Positions 1-12,338 of a stretch of 63,027 bases of DNA are shown here, piece by piece. The notes under the pieces are model-generated. The model searched no databases, was not told where the DNA came from, and worked only from the letters and a program-made list of their open reading frames with translations. Source of the DNA: an uncultured Gammaproteobacteria bacterium (GTDB lineage Bacteria > Pseudomonadota > Gammaproteobacteria > Arenicellales > JAANXG01); assembly GCA_947259395.1 (NCBI GenBank), contig CAMYMN010000025.1:1-63027 (forward strand), written 5' to 3'. Both the position numbers and the translations under genes were made by a program. The stretch's first letter is position 1. Each line of letters begins with the position of its first letter.

Positions 1-288
1 CCGGATACGGCGGGGAAATTGAACGAATGAATAGGGCAAATGGGATGAGTGGCTTGCTTTGGAAAATCGGGAGCATAGCGGTACTAAGCTATAAAGCGAT
101 AGCAGGACCTATCAATGTCGCTTCCCACCGCTATGCACCCCCTTACAGGGCGTTAGAACGCGAAAATCGAAGCGGCTCCAGCGCTATGCCGCATCTAACG
201 GCGCGTACCGTTTTGTTTACGGCAACGTGGATACGCGCGATCGACAGCAGGAAGATGGAATCCGCAATGGCGAAGGATCGATAGGCCC
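1..288. other. Left edge of integrated element, no clear gene
   Basis: This stretch precedes the excisionase-like gene. The first 30 bases could be the last nine codons of a plus-strand gene that starts outside the window (frame 1, ending at the TGA at 28-30), but this is too short to assess. The open frame at 27-284 has no recognisable domain and an atypical composition. I see no gene I can support, only the probable interior of a genomic island or prophage that extends to the left. Confidence 0.3.
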
Positions 289-657
289 ATGGCAAACGAG
301 AATACTGCTGCGATGCAGATCGTGCCGAGATTACTCCGGCTGCGCGATGCACCCAGTTATCTCGGCATGGACCGGAACCGGTTCAATAAGGAAGTTAGGT
401 CGTTAGTCACGGAAATACGTATCGGCAGTCAGGGGATCGCCTTTGACCGTCTTGAACTGGACGCTTGGGTGGATCAGTATAAGGCCCGCAACGAGCGTCC
501 CCGTTCAGATACAGGAGATGAACTATGGGACGTAAACACTCGCCGGGTCTCCGCAAGAGGCGGGGTATCTGGCATATCGAGAAGCAGATCAAAGGTTATG
601 GCCGACTTTACGAGAGCACTGGCACGGGTCAGCTTCAAGAAGCGGAGCGATATCTAG
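289..657 (+). CDS. Excisionase-like small helix-turn-helix protein
   Basis: A 122-residue protein. Residues 12-65 (RLLRLRDAPSYLGMDRNRF ... AFDRLELDAWVDQY) look like the winged helix-turn-helix of small MerR/AlpA/Xis-type proteins that bind DNA and set recombination direction. This small protein commonly precedes a phage-type integrase. The last 44 residues, from WDVNTRRVS onward, are encoded in the same DNA as the start of the integrase (525-657) in another frame. From memory, the same C-terminal pattern occurs in homologous element pairs, so the overlap is probably real. The role as excisionase is inferred from size, fold and neighbour. Start ATG at 289. Confidence 0.6.
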   Translation: MANENTAAMQIVPRLLRLRDAPSYLGMDRNRFNKEVRSLVTEIRIGSQGIAFDRLELDAWVDQYKARNERPRSDTGDELWDVNTRRVSARGGVSGISRSRSKVMADFTRALARVSFKKRSDI

Positions 658-1616
658 CTAAGCGGCTCGAGGAAATTCGTGAAAGCCTGATCTATGGCAA
701 AAGGCCTGAACGCACCTTTCGCGAAGCGGCTACCAAGTATCTGCTGGATAACCAGGATAAGGCATCAATCGGAAAAGATGCCTGCCACTTGAAGCAGTTG
801 GATCCTTTCATTGGAGACTTTCCGATGCATCAAGTCCATATGGGAACGTTGGCGCCTTTCATTGCCGCGCGCCGGCAACAAGGCGCGAAGACGAAGACCA
901 TCAACCTGGCGCTAAGCACGGTCAGACGGATCCTGAATCTTGCGGCCAGATTGTGGCGGGATGAGCAAGGACTGACCTGGCTGGAGACGGCGCCGTTGAT
1001 TCAAATGCTGCCGATCCACGATGCCCGGGAACCGTATCCGCTGTCATGGGACGAGCAGGCGCGGCTTTTTCAGGAATTACCGCCGCACCTGGAGCGGATG
1101 GCCCTGTTCAAGGTCAACACCGGGACGCGGGAACAGGAGGTCTGTCGGCTGAGATGGGACTGGGAAGTTCCTGTTCAAGAGCTGGGTCGGTCGGTGTTCG
1201 TGATTCCTAAGCAGTGGGTCAAGAATCGCGAGGATCGACTGGTGGTGCTCAACGATGTCGCGTGGAGTGTGATCAACGAACTCCGGGGAACTGATCCGCA
1301 GTTCGTTTTCACATATCGCGGTCATATCGTTAAGGCGATGAACAACTCGGCGTGGGTGACCGCGAGAACCCGTTGCGGATTGCCGCAAGTCCGGGTCCAC
1401 GATCTGAAACACACATTCGGCAGACGATTACGTGCCGCGGGTGTGTCGTTGGAAACCAGGAAGGTTTTGCTGGGTCATCGTAACGACGATATCACCACGC
1501 ACTACTCGGCGCCGGAGTTGCAGGAGCTGCTGGATGCGGCGAACAAGGTGTGCCGAAAAAAATCCGGCAAAATTCCGGCACTGACATTGATCCGCACGAG
1601 GCAGTCGTCGGGATGA
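525..1616 (+). CDS. int: Tyrosine recombinase / phage-type integrase
   Basis: A 363-residue site-specific recombinase. The N-terminal residues 1-60 (MGRKHSPGLRKRRGIWHIEK) form the arm-type DNA-binding part and residues 65-150 a SAM-like core-binding domain. The catalytic domain carries R202 (NTGTREQEV), a lysine near 233, H292 with K295 in place of the usual Arg (HDLKHTFGRR), H318 (LLGH) and the nucleophile Y327 (THYSAPE). Length and residues suggest an intact enzyme. It ends about 30 bp from the 3' end of tRNA-Asn, which fits integration of an element into that tRNA gene; the element lies to the left. Its start lies inside the upstream excisionase-like gene. Confidence 0.9.
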   Translation: MGRKHSPGLRKRRGIWHIEKQIKGYGRLYESTGTGQLQEAERYLAKRLEEIRESLIYGKRPERTFREAATKYLLDNQDKASIGKDACHLKQLDPFIGDFPMHQVHMGTLAPFIAARRQQGAKTKTINLALSTVRRILNLAARLWRDEQGLTWLETAPLIQMLPIHDAREPYPLSWDEQARLFQELPPHLERMALFKVNTGTREQEVCRLRWDWEVPVQELGRSVFVIPKQWVKNREDRLVVLNDVAWSVINELRGTDPQFVFTYRGHIVKAMNNSAWVTARTRCGLPQVRVHDLKHTFGRRLRAAGVSLETRKVLLGHRNDDITTHYSAPELQELLDAANKVCRKKSGKIPALTLIRTRQSSG

Positions 1617-1646
1617 TTGGTAACCTACTGAATAAACAGGGGGATT

Positions 1647-1722
1647 TGGCTCCCCGGGACAGACTCGAACTGCCGACAGGGTGGTTAACAGCCACCTGCT
1701 CTACCAACTGAGCTACCGGGGA
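1647..1722 (-). tRNA. tRNA-Asn (GTT)
   Basis: Read on the minus strand, the acceptor stem TCCCCGG pairs with CCGGGGA. It is followed by discriminator G and an encoded CCA, 76 nt in all. The D arm is AGCTCAGTTGGTAGAGC. The anticodon stem GGTGG/CCACC encloses loop CTGTTAA, giving anticodon GTT. The T arm is GGCAGTTCGAGTCTGTC. Its 3' end faces the integrase gene, so it is the likely attachment site of the element to the left. Confidence 0.95.
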
Positions 1723-1768
1723 TCAGGGTGAGGGCGCATCGTACTGGCCGTGGATGGCGATGGTCAAG

Positions 1769-2332
1769 TCACGGGCGGCATTGCAGCGGTTTGCCACTCG
1801 CGCTGCGGGTCGACACCCGCGGTCGGCCGGTCCGGTAGAGAATCACCGCGCGGGCGCTGGCTTTGCCCCGGCGGTCACAAACGGTAAACGTGCCGTTTTT
1901 GCTGCTACCGGTAGGCCGGTAGTGCAGCCACCGGTCGCCGTTTCTCCCGGCGCCATTGAAATCGATCCGGATCGCGGGGCTTGCGGGCGAATGGACATGT
2001 AGCACCCGCTCATCTACATCGCGACGATCGTTCCGGTTGACATCGGCGAACACGATCCAACCGCGGCTCCAATCGGCACTACCGGTACACGAATCGAGAT
2101 CATGGCTTTCGCACACCATGACCGTGCCGTTGCGGCGAATGGCCTCGGTGCGGGCGAGGTGCAATGCGGTAACGATCTGGTTGATGTTCGTCCGGATGCG
2201 ATTCGTCTGTAGATGTTGGTAGAACGAAGGAACGGCCAGCGAGAGCAAAATCCCGGTGACCGCGAACGCGGTCAATAATTCGGTAAGCGAGAACCCCGGC
2301 CGGCAGCGGCCGATAGTGCGGTTGCAGTCCAT
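1769..2332 (-). CDS. fimT: GspH/FimT family type IV pilus pseudopilin
   Basis: A 187-residue minor pseudopilin. The prepilin leader ends RCRPG^FSLTELLTAFAVTGILLSLAVPSF, with a cleavable Gly, Phe+1, Glu+5 and a hydrophobic N-terminal helix. The body has the FimT/FimU/GspH pattern (ARTEAIRRNGTVMVC, WSRGWIVFADVNRN, and C-terminal Cys pairs). Such proteins are processed by prepilin peptidase and prime pilus or pseudopilus assembly in the inner membrane. It starts with ATG seven bases after an AAGGAG ribosome site. No other pilin genes adjoin it, so it is an orphan relative to the secretion operon at 21.8-31.5 kb. Confidence 0.82.
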   Translation of the reverse strand: MDCNRTIGRCRPGFSLTELLTAFAVTGILLSLAVPSFYQHLQTNRIRTNINQIVTALHLARTEAIRRNGTVMVCESHDLDSCTGSADWSRGWIVFADVNRNDRRDVDERVLHVHSPASPAIRIDFNGAGRNGDRWLHYRPTGSSKNGTFTVCDRRGKASARAVILYRTGRPRVSTRSASGKPLQCRP

Positions 2333-2433
2333 GCGTCATCTCCTTATGTCCTTGATCACTTCCTAAGGTGCGTCCTGGTTGCACCCCAGGGTACTTTATC
2401 GACAACCGTGCCAGGGGTGCAAGCGGTAAGGTG

Positions 2434-3072
2434 CTATTTACCCTTAAGGAACACATGAACCCACAGTGTGCCCTCGAAGCGGCTCCAAAGCCTGACCTCG
2501 CCATCTGTGCGGGTGACCTCGACGCCACGCTTATCTGGATTGACGCGTGACACCTCGAGCAGCGACGACGGGTAGCGCAGCTTGAGGTCCACCTCCATCG
2601 GGAAATAGCCATCGAGAAATCGATAATAAAAAGGTCCGGCGGTAATCCGATAGGTGCCGTCTGATTCGCGTTGCAACACCTGGATTTCGCTGTCGAAGCA
2701 CAGCGCAGACTGTGCGTTGACATCTTCGAGCTGAATTGTGTGGCCGCGTACCGAGATATCGCCAACATTGCTGGAATTGGTGATGGCGATGTTGCGAATC
2801 TTGCCGCTGGGAAACACGATCTCGAGCGACGGGGTAACGGAAAAATGCCGATGACATTGGTGGTTGCGTACCCAACCGCTGGCCAGTGAGTCCTGGGTCA
2901 CGGTCAACACCTTGGCGTGGAAAAAAGGCGGACGGTCTAGCGTTCTGTCGATGGGAAGAAAGTGTTCGTCGGCGATGTCGGACAACCGCTCCAGAACATC
3001 GTCCGCAGCGGCACCGGGCGGCATAACCGCGAGACCAGCCGCCAAGATCACAGCCACTGCCGGCCGCAACAT
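2434..3072 (-). CDS. Exported protein of unknown function
   Basis: I do not recognise this 212-residue protein. It begins with a plausible Sec signal peptide (MLRPAVAVILAAGLAVMPPGAAA, cleavage near residue 23). The mature part is mostly predicted beta strand with two cysteines, around residues 73 and 124, and no catalytic motif that I can identify. It starts three bases after the aspC stop on the same strand, so it is probably co-transcribed with aspC. A periplasmic location is inferred from the signal peptide only. Confidence 0.55.
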   Translation of the reverse strand: MLRPAVAVILAAGLAVMPPGAAADDVLERLSDIADEHFLPIDRTLDRPPFFHAKVLTVTQDSLASGWVRNHQCHRHFSVTPSLEIVFPSGKIRNIAITNSSNVGDISVRGHTIQLEDVNAQSALCFDSEIQVLQRESDGTYRITAGPFYYRFLDGYFPMEVDLKLRYPSSLLEVSRVNPDKRGVEVTRTDGEVRLWSRFEGTLWVHVFLKGK

Positions 3073-3075
3073 CGG

Positions 3076-4269
3076 CTAGTCTGTGCCCAGTGCCCGTTCC
3101 AGCCGGTCTAGGGCATTATCCAGTGTGTCCATGTCGGTCGCATACGACAAGCGCAAGTAGCCTGGGTTGCCAAATGCCGACCCGGGCACCATCGCCACGC
3201 CACACTCATCAAGGAAATACGAGGCCAACTCGACATCGTCGTTGACACCATCCAAACGCTCGATGGCCATGGAAAAATCCGGGAAGCTGTAAAACGTTCC
3301 CTGTGAGCTTATCGCGTTCACGCCACGCAATCGGTTGAGCCGCGCCACGACTCGGTCATGGCGTTTTCTGAATTCCTCGACCATGGGTTGGATGCAAGCT
3401 TGGTCGCCGGATAGCGCGGCAACCGCTGCGGCTTGCGACACCGAAGCCGGATTCGATGTGCTCTGGGATTGAATCTTTTTCATCGCCGCAATGATCGCAG
3501 CGGGTCCCGCCGCATAACCGATTCGCCAACCGGTCATCGCATAGGCTTTGGAAACGCCGTTGACGACCACGGTGCGATCCTGCAGGTCCGGACACGCGTT
3601 TAAGATGTTGCAAAACGGCTCGCTGGTCCACACTATGTGCTCATAGATATCGTCGGTAACCACGACCACATCCGGATAGTCACTCACCACGCTGCCCAGT
3701 GCGATCAATTCGTCCCGGTTATACGCGCCGCCGGACGGATTACTGGGGCTGTTGATGATCCACAGACGAGTGGCGTTGGACAACGCGTTGTCCAGCTGCG
3801 CGGGGGACATTTTGAAGCCCTGGCTGATGCTGGTCGAAACCACCACCGGTCTTGCGTCTGACAACAGCGCCATATCTGGGTAGGATACCCAGTAGGGGGC
3901 CGGAATGACGACTTCATCGCCTTGATCGAGAAGCGCCTGAAACAGATTGTACAAGCAGTGTTTTGCGCCCGATGACACCAGAATCTGGTCGGCTGTGTAA
4001 TGAAATCCGTTGTCACGCGCGAATTTCTCGATAATCGCGTCCTTGAGCGCAACGGTTCCGTCCACCGCTGTGTATTTTGTGTCACCATGACGAATGGCGT
4101 CGATGGCCGCCTCCTTGATGTGGTTCGGGGTGTCGAAATCCGGTTCACCGGCGCCCAGGCCGATGATGTCTTTACCCGCGGCGCGCAGTTCGCGCGCACG
4201 GGCGGTCACCGCCAGGGTTGCCGACGGCTTGATCGCTTGAACCCGCGAAGAGAGGTTGATGCTATTCAC
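3076..4269 (-). CDS. aspC: Aspartate aminotransferase (class I, fold type I PLP)
   Basis: A 397-residue cytosolic PLP enzyme that interconverts aspartate and 2-oxoglutarate with oxaloacetate and glutamate. Landmarks are GAGEPDFDTP (39-48, substrate side), NSPSNPSGG (173-181), TDDIYEHIV (D206/D207 near the PLP pyridine), PLP lysine K241 in NGVSKAYAMTGWRIGY, and YLRLSYA (carboxylate-binding Arg near 375). Length and motifs match the subgroup Ib aspartate/prephenate aminotransferases, so prephenate is a possible second substrate. It is divergent from uvrB, with 77 bp between them holding both promoters. Confidence 0.85.
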   Translation of the reverse strand: MNSINLSSRVQAIKPSATLAVTARARELRAAGKDIIGLGAGEPDFDTPNHIKEAAIDAIRHGDTKYTAVDGTVALKDAIIEKFARDNGFHYTADQILVSSGAKHCLYNLFQALLDQGDEVVIPAPYWVSYPDMALLSDARPVVVSTSISQGFKMSPAQLDNALSNATRLWIINSPSNPSGGAYNRDELIALGSVVSDYPDVVVVTDDIYEHIVWTSEPFCNILNACPDLQDRTVVVNGVSKAYAMTGWRIGYAAGPAAIIAAMKKIQSQSTSNPASVSQAAAVAALSGDQACIQPMVEEFRKRHDRVVARLNRLRGVNAISSQGTFYSFPDFSMAIERLDGVNDDVELASYFLDECGVAMVPGSAFGNPGYLRLSYATDMDTLDNALDRLERALGTD

Positions 4270-4346
4270 AGTAGTAATTTTATGATCGGAAGTTTAAAGG
4301 CGCGGCGTAGTTTATCGACTAACGCTGGACGCGACCAGTGTAATGC

Positions 4347-6386
4347 ATGCGAGAGTTCGATTTAGTCAGCGATTTTGAACCTGCGGGGGACCAGCCCGCG
4401 GCGATCGAACAATTAATGGCCGGGCTCCACCGCGGTGAAGCCTTTCAGACCCTGCTCGGCGTCACTGGATCAGGTAAGACCTTCACCATCGCGAATGTCA
4501 TCATGCAGCTGCAGCGCCCGACGTTGATCATGGCACCCAACAAAACCTTGGCTGCACAGTTGTACGCGGAAATGCGCGACTTTTTTCCACACAATGCGGT
4601 GGAATATTTCGTATCTTATTACGATTACTATCAACCCGAGGCCTACGTTCCGAGTACCGACACGTATATCGAAAAAGATGCTTCGATCAACGAGCACATC
4701 GACCAGATGCGTCTGTCGGCAACTAAAGCGCTGTTGGAGCGAGACGACGTCATTATTGTGGCTACTGTGTCTGCAATTTATGGACTTGGTGATCCGGCCG
4801 CTTATCACGGCATGATTCTACATTTGCGGGAAGGTGCGATGACGGACCAACGGGCAATCCTGCGTCGTTTGTCGGAATTACAGTACACACGTAACGACAT
4901 GCAACTTCGCCGCGGAACATTCCGCGTCCGGGGTGATGTTATCGACATCTTCCCGGCGGAATCCGAACGCATGGCAGTGCGGGTCGAATTATTCGGTGAT
5001 GAAATCGACAAATTATCGCGTTTCGATCCACTGACCGGTGAAGTTGACGAGCAGCTGAAACGAACTACTATCTATCCCAAGACCCATTATGTGACGCCCA
5101 GAGAGACGCTACTAAATACCATAGATGACATCAAGATTGAGCTTAGGCAGCGTCTTGACGAGCTTCGCGGTGCACACAAACTGGTCGAGGCGCAACGCCT
5201 CGAACAGCGCACGCTGTATGACATGGAGATGATGCAGGAGTTGGGTTACTGCAACGGTATTGAAAATTATTCTCGCTATCTGTCCGGTCGGCAGCCCGGT
5301 CAGCCGCCGCCAACACTCATGGATTATCTTTCGCAGGAGGCGTTGCTGATCTTGGACGAGAGCCATGTGTTGATACCCCAGCTTGGTGCGATGTATCGCG
5401 GGGATCGCTCGCGCAAAGAGACCCTAGTCAACTACGGCTTCCGGCTACCGTCGGCGATGGATAATCGGCCGTTGCGATTTGATGAATTTGAGCAGTTGAT
5501 ACCGCAAGCAATCTTTACCTCGGCGACTCCCGGACCTTACGAGGCACGGCAGTCATCCACGGTTGTGGATCAGGTGGTGCGTCCCACCGGGTTGGTGGAC
5601 CCGGAAATTATTGTGCGGCCGGCTGTCACTCAGGTCGATGATTTATTGTCCGAGATTCACCGGCGGGTGACCGCCAGTGAGCGGGTACTGATCACTACTT
5701 TGACCAAGCGCATGGCCGAGGACTTAACGGATTATCTCAGCGAACACGATATTCGCGTCCGTTACCTGCACTCGGATATCGATACCGTTGAGCGCGTGGA
5801 AATTGTTCGCGATTTACGGGCTGGGAAGTTTGACGTCTTGGTCGGTATAAACCTGCTGCGGGAAGGTCTCGATATTCCGGAGGTTTCCTTGGTTGCAGTG
5901 CTAGATGCAGACAAGGAAGGGTTTCTGCGCTCGACCCGATCTCTGATTCAGACGGTAGGCCGGGCCGCGCGTAACATTCATGGCACCGCAATTCTCTACG
6001 CTGACAGGACCACCGAGTCCATGCGCGTCGCCATCGATGAAACCGAGCGGCGGCGAAACAAGCAGATGAGTTTCAATGAACAACATGGGATCACGCCCAA
6101 GGGCGTGGAAAAGGCGATTCGGGATATCATCGACGGCATCCCCGACAAGATGAAACCCGCTCAACAGATGTATCTGCACGAAGAGCAATTGCGGGGCGCG
6201 ATCGCGGAACGTGAGGCGGAGTATGGGTCGAAAACCCCACAGCAGATTGGAACAATGCTCAAGAAGATGGAAAAACAGATGTTTGCGCATGCGCGCAATC
6301 TCGAGTTTGAGGAGGCCGCGAGGATCCGCGACCAGATAGACGCGGTCCGCAACGGAAATCTTGCGTTGGTGGAGACTGCAAATTGA
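4347..6386 (+). CDS. uvrB: Excinuclease ABC subunit B
   Basis: A 679-residue damage-verification helicase of nucleotide excision repair that acts with UvrA and UvrC. It has Walker A GVTGSGKT (38-45), the beta-hairpin region [27 protein letters not shown], the DESH box and helicase motif [12 protein letters not shown]-terminal UVR motif (about 635-668, [18 protein letters not shown]) contacts UvrC. It is full length and close to the E. coli protein throughout. The start ATG lacks a strong Shine-Dalgarno; the nearby ATG at 4343 is out of frame. No LexA box is evident just upstream. Confidence 0.96.
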   Translation: MREFDLVSDFEPAGDQPAAIEQLMAGLHRGEAFQTLLGVTGSGKTFTIANVIMQLQRPTLIMAPNKTLAAQLYAEMRDFFPHNAVEYFVSYYDYYQPEAYVPSTDTYIEKDASINEHIDQMRLSATKALLERDDVIIVATVSAIYGLGDPAAYHGMILHLREGAMTDQRAILRRLSELQYTRNDMQLRRGTFRVRGDVIDIFPAESERMAVRVELFGDEIDKLSRFDPLTGEVDEQLKRTTIYPKTHYVTPRETLLNTIDDIKIELRQRLDELRGAHKLVEAQRLEQRTLYDMEMMQELGYCNGIENYSRYLSGRQPGQPPPTLMDYLSQEALLILDESHVLIPQLGAMYRGDRSRKETLVNYGFRLPSAMDNRPLRFDEFEQLIPQAIFTSATPGPYEARQSSTVVDQVVRPTGLVDPEIIVRPAVTQVDDLLSEIHRRVTASERVLITTLTKRMAEDLTDYLSEHDIRVRYLHSDIDTVERVEIVRDLRAGKFDVLVGINLLREGLDIPEVSLVAVLDADKEGFLRSTRSLIQTVGRAARNIHGTAILYADRTTESMRVAIDETERRRNKQMSFNEQHGITPKGVEKAIRDIIDGIPDKMKPAQQMYLHEEQLRGAIAEREAEYGSKTPQQIGTMLKKMEKQMFAHARNLEFEEAARIRDQIDAVRNGNLALVETAN

Positions 6387-6425
6387 ACCGTTATGAATAG
6401 GTATGGTATTTTGCCGCCGTCCGGC

Positions 6426-6500
6426 AGGCGCGTAGCTCAGTGGTAGAGCACTACCTTGACATGGTAGTGGTCGGTGGTTCGATCCCACTCGCGCCTACCA
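6426..6500 (+). tRNA. tRNA-Val (GAC)
   Basis: A cloverleaf of 75 nt including an encoded CCA. The acceptor is AGGCGCG/CGCGCCT with discriminator A. The D arm is AGCTCAGTGGTAGAGC. The anticodon stem CTACC/GGTAG has loop TTGACAT, giving anticodon GAC. The T arm is GGTGGTTCGATCCCACT. It lies between uvrB and infC, about 40 bp after the uvrB stop. Confidence 0.95.
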
Positions 6501-6657
6501 TTACTCGCGGTTGTTCGAGGTCGCGAAATCGTCAAAAAATCCCTCTAATACAGGGATTCACGCGGTATTCTGTCTTGAGAATATGCTGAATCGGCATTAC
6601 AATCCGTCGGTTTTGGCGATCTGTCGCTCGTTAATCCATCAACAGAGGTAAATAGGT

Positions 6658-7176
6658 ATCGCAGCAGAAAAGCAGCAACGCGTTAATCAACAAATCACCG
6701 CACCAGAGGTGCGCTTGATCGGCAGCGACGGCGAACAAGTGGGTATCCTGCCGATCAGAGATGCTCTGGATCGTGCCCAAGAGGCGGGTATGGACCTCGT
6801 CGAAATATCGCCAAATGTTGAACCACCGGTGTGCCGGGTAATGGATTACGGCAAATTTCGTTATCAGCATAGCAAGCAGCGCGCGGCAGCAAAGAAAAAG
6901 CAGAAGCTGATACACATCAAAGAAGTCAAGTTCCGACCAGGGACGGATGTCGGCGATTACGCGACGAAATTGAAGAACCTGAAGCGGTTCTTGGAGAACG
7001 GTGACAAGACCAAGGTTACGCTGCGTTTCCGTGGCCGCGAAATGGCGCACCAAGAGTTGGGTCTGGAGTTACTGAAACGGGTGGAACAAGATCTGGCTGA
7101 TCTAGGTCACGTTGAGCAATACCCGAAGATGGAAGGCCGGCAGATGGTGATGGTAATCAGCCCTAAAAAGAAGTAG
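6658..7176 (+). CDS. infC: Translation initiation factor IF-3, non-canonical AUC start
   Basis: A 172-residue factor that binds the 30S subunit, blocks premature 50S joining and proofreads the start codon. The protein reads (I)[26 protein letters not shown] at its N-terminus, followed by the linker and the C-domain ([28 protein letters not shown]). An in-frame TAA at 6649-6651 rules out an upstream start. The first ordinary candidate, GTG 6709, would delete the conserved [11 protein letters not shown] stretch. ATC at 6658 lies nine bases after AGAGG (6644-6648) and is the best start. Rare starts (AUU, AUC, AUA) are a known autoregulatory feature of infC. First gene of the infC-rpmI-rplT operon. 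Confidence 0.93.
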   Translation: MAAEKQQRVNQQITAPEVRLIGSDGEQVGILPIRDALDRAQEAGMDLVEISPNVEPPVCRVMDYGKFRYQHSKQRAAAKKKQKLIHIKEVKFRPGTDVGDYATKLKNLKRFLENGDKTKVTLRFRGREMAHQELGLELLKRVEQDLADLGHVEQYPKMEGRQMVMVISPKKK

Positions 7177-7192
7177 ATTTTGCGGAGTAAAC

Positions 7193-7390
7193 ATGCCCAA
7201 GTTAAAGACTAATCGAGGTGCTGCGAAGCGGTTTAAGCGAACGGCTACCGGCCGGTTTAAGCGATCGCAATCGCATCTGAATCACATTTTGACTAAGAAG
7301 TCGCAAAAACGAAAGCGTCATTTGCGTTCCGTGCTCTTAGTTCATTCCGCGGACGAAGCACAGATAAAACGTATGTTGCCGTATAGCTGA
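7193..7390 (+). CDS. rpmI: 50S ribosomal protein L35
   Basis: A 65-residue, very basic protein, [46 protein letters not shown], matching L35 along its length. It lies between infC and rplT in the usual order, 16 bp after the infC stop, with a GGAG ribosome site. In Gammaproteobacteria L20 represses this operon post-transcriptionally. I did not resolve the L20 operator here. Confidence 0.97.
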   Translation: MPKLKTNRGAAKRFKRTATGRFKRSQSHLNHILTKKSQKRKRHLRSVLLVHSADEAQIKRMLPYS

Positions 7391-7399
7391 GGAATAATC

Positions 7400-7759
7400 A
7401 TGCCCCGGGTTAGAAGCGGTGTCGCCGCTAGAGCAAGACACAAGAAGGTATTAGAACGCGCGCGCGGGTATCGTGGGGCGCGCAGTAAGACATTTAAAGT
7501 CGCTAATCAAGCGGTGAATCGTGCCGAGCAGTATGCGTACAGGGATCGCCGCCAGCGGAAGCGCCAGTTTCGACGGCTGTGGATCATACGGATCAATGCA
7601 GCGGCCCGGGAGAACGGTATGAATTACAGTCGTTTCATGGATGGGTTGAGTAAAGCGAATATCATTCTTGACCGAAAGATCCTCGCTGACCTCGCAGTGA
7701 AAGACAAACAGGCGTTCAATAATCTCGCGGAGAAGGCGAAAACAGCCTTGACTATGTAG
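7400..7759 (+). CDS. rplT: 50S ribosomal protein L20
   Basis: A 119-residue protein that binds 23S rRNA early in 50S assembly and represses its own operon in relatives. [55 protein letters not shown] is the basic N-terminal extension, and the globular C-domain follows ([19 protein letters not shown]). It starts 9 bp after rpmI. A strong terminator lies downstream, before pheS. Confidence 0.97.
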   Translation: MPRVRSGVAARARHKKVLERARGYRGARSKTFKVANQAVNRAEQYAYRDRRQRKRQFRRLWIIRINAAARENGMNYSRFMDGLSKANIILDRKILADLAVKDKQAFNNLAEKAKTALTM

Positions 7760-7810
7760 CGGGTTCGTAGCGGATCCATTACATCAACGTTAAATGAATT
7801 AAATGTGTAG

Positions 7811-11259
<3,449 letters not shown>

Positions 11260-11270
11260 GGGGAGTGATT

Positions 11271-11588
11271 GTGGCCATAACGAAAGCGGATTTAGCCAAC
11301 GCTTTGTTCAACGAACTCGGTCTTAATAAACGCGAGGCTAAGGAATTCGTAGAACTGTTTTTCGAAAAGATACGCAGCGCTCTCGAAGAAGGCTCTTCGG
11401 TCAAGTTATCCGGTTTTGGCAACTTTGGGGTGAGAAAAAAAAATTCACGTCCAGGACGAAATCCGAAGACCGGTGAAGAGATACCTATTTCCGCGCGGCG
11501 GGTCGTGACTTTCAAGGCCAGCCAAAAGCTGAAGGATCGCGTCGCGTCAAACGCAGACTATCTGAGACAACGCTTGGACGAAAAGTAG
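11271..11588 (+). CDS. ihfA: Integration host factor subunit alpha
   Basis: A 105-residue nucleoid DNA-bending protein that forms a heterodimer with IhfB. It matches the HU/IHF fold along its length, including the DNA-arm signature [30 protein letters not shown] chose GTG 11271 ([13 protein letters not shown]) over GTG 11265 because it aligns with the E. coli start and sits about eight bases after AAGGGGA. The order pheT-ihfA is the standard gammaproteobacterial arrangement. Confidence 0.95.
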   Translation: MAITKADLANALFNELGLNKREAKEFVELFFEKIRSALEEGSSVKLSGFGNFGVRKKNSRPGRNPKTGEEIPISARRVVTFKASQKLKDRVASNADYLRQRLDEK

Positions 11589-11597
11589 AAGAGAATA

Positions 11598-11963
11598 ATG
11601 CTGGACCCGGGCGACAATTCGATTCTGCCGCCGATTCCAAGCAAGCGTTACTTCACTATCGGCGAAGTTAGCGATTTGTGCGGCGTCAAGCCTCATGTGC
11701 TTCGTTACTGGGAGCAGGAATTCCCTCAGCTAAAACCCGTCAAAAGGCGCGGAAATCGGCGCTATTATCAGCGTCATGAGGTCTTATTGATTCGCCAGAT
11801 TCGGATGCTTTTGTATATCGACGGATTTACCATAAGCGGCGCAAGGAATAAACTCGAGGTCGATGTCAATGACAGCGCGCCATCCGGCCGAGGCGTGCGC
11901 AAGGAAATCGTATCTGACTTAATACGTGAACTCGACGAAGTGGTCGCGATCCTAAGAGACTAG
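11598..11963 (+). CDS. MerR-family transcriptional regulator
   Basis: A 121-residue protein with a winged helix-turn-helix at about 17-85 (YFTIGEVSDLCGVKPHVLRYWEQEFPQLKPVKRRGNRRYYQRHEVLLIRQIRMLL), followed by a short helical tail (EIVSDLIRELDEVVAIL) suited to dimerisation. There are no metal- or redox-sensing cysteines in the tail, so the effector is unknown. A MerR-type gene directly after ihfA is common in Gammaproteobacteria. It starts ten bases after the ihfA stop, so it is probably the last gene of the operon. Confidence 0.85.
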   Translation: MLDPGDNSILPPIPSKRYFTIGEVSDLCGVKPHVLRYWEQEFPQLKPVKRRGNRRYYQRHEVLLIRQIRMLLYIDGFTISGARNKLEVDVNDSAPSGRGVRKEIVSDLIRELDEVVAILRD

Positions 11964-11998
11964 ACTCCCCTTATTTTTACAATTCGACAAACAATCAT

Positions 11999-12077
<79 letters not shown>

Positions 12078-12114
12078 TTCCAAGTTTTCGTGTTCCATGC
12101 TATCGCTCGTACCG

Positions 12115-12261
12115 ACCGTATGTTGCAACAAGACGCCCCGCCCCTATCTCTCGCCAAGCAACGTGCGACTCGAATCCCGTCATTTCCTGGACAAGACGCT
12201 GTGGGTGTCACCGCTGCATAATATATGAATAGGGGCGGGGCGCCTTGCTGCAATATCCGGG
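12115..12261. repeat. MITE-like inverted-repeat element, copy 1
   Basis: Two 33-base arms in inverted orientation match at 28 of 33 positions: 12115-12147 and the complement of 12229-12261. They flank 81 bp without an open frame. The inner arm core is GACGCCCCGCCCCTAT and the outer end resembles CCCGGATATTGCA. The same terminal motif occurs at 16047, 35319, 35503, 46993 and 47058, which defines a dispersed family. No transposase lies inside, so this is either a miniature element or a REP/BIME-like repeat. It fills most of the gap between tRNA-Pro and surE. Confidence 0.75.
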
Positions 12262-12338
12262 CTGACATGACTCGGCGTGAATAATTCGGCGACAATGCGT
12301 GCTTCGCTAAATCATGCAGTTTACGTCAAGGAGCTGTA

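Noticed and set aside
2333-2433. Possible c-di-GMP (GEMM) riboswitch before the FimT-like pseudopilin gene
   Set aside because: A GGACGCA-like stretch occurs on the minus strand, but the GEMM core (GCAAACC and GGGACGCAAAGCC with tetraloop receptor) is not present.
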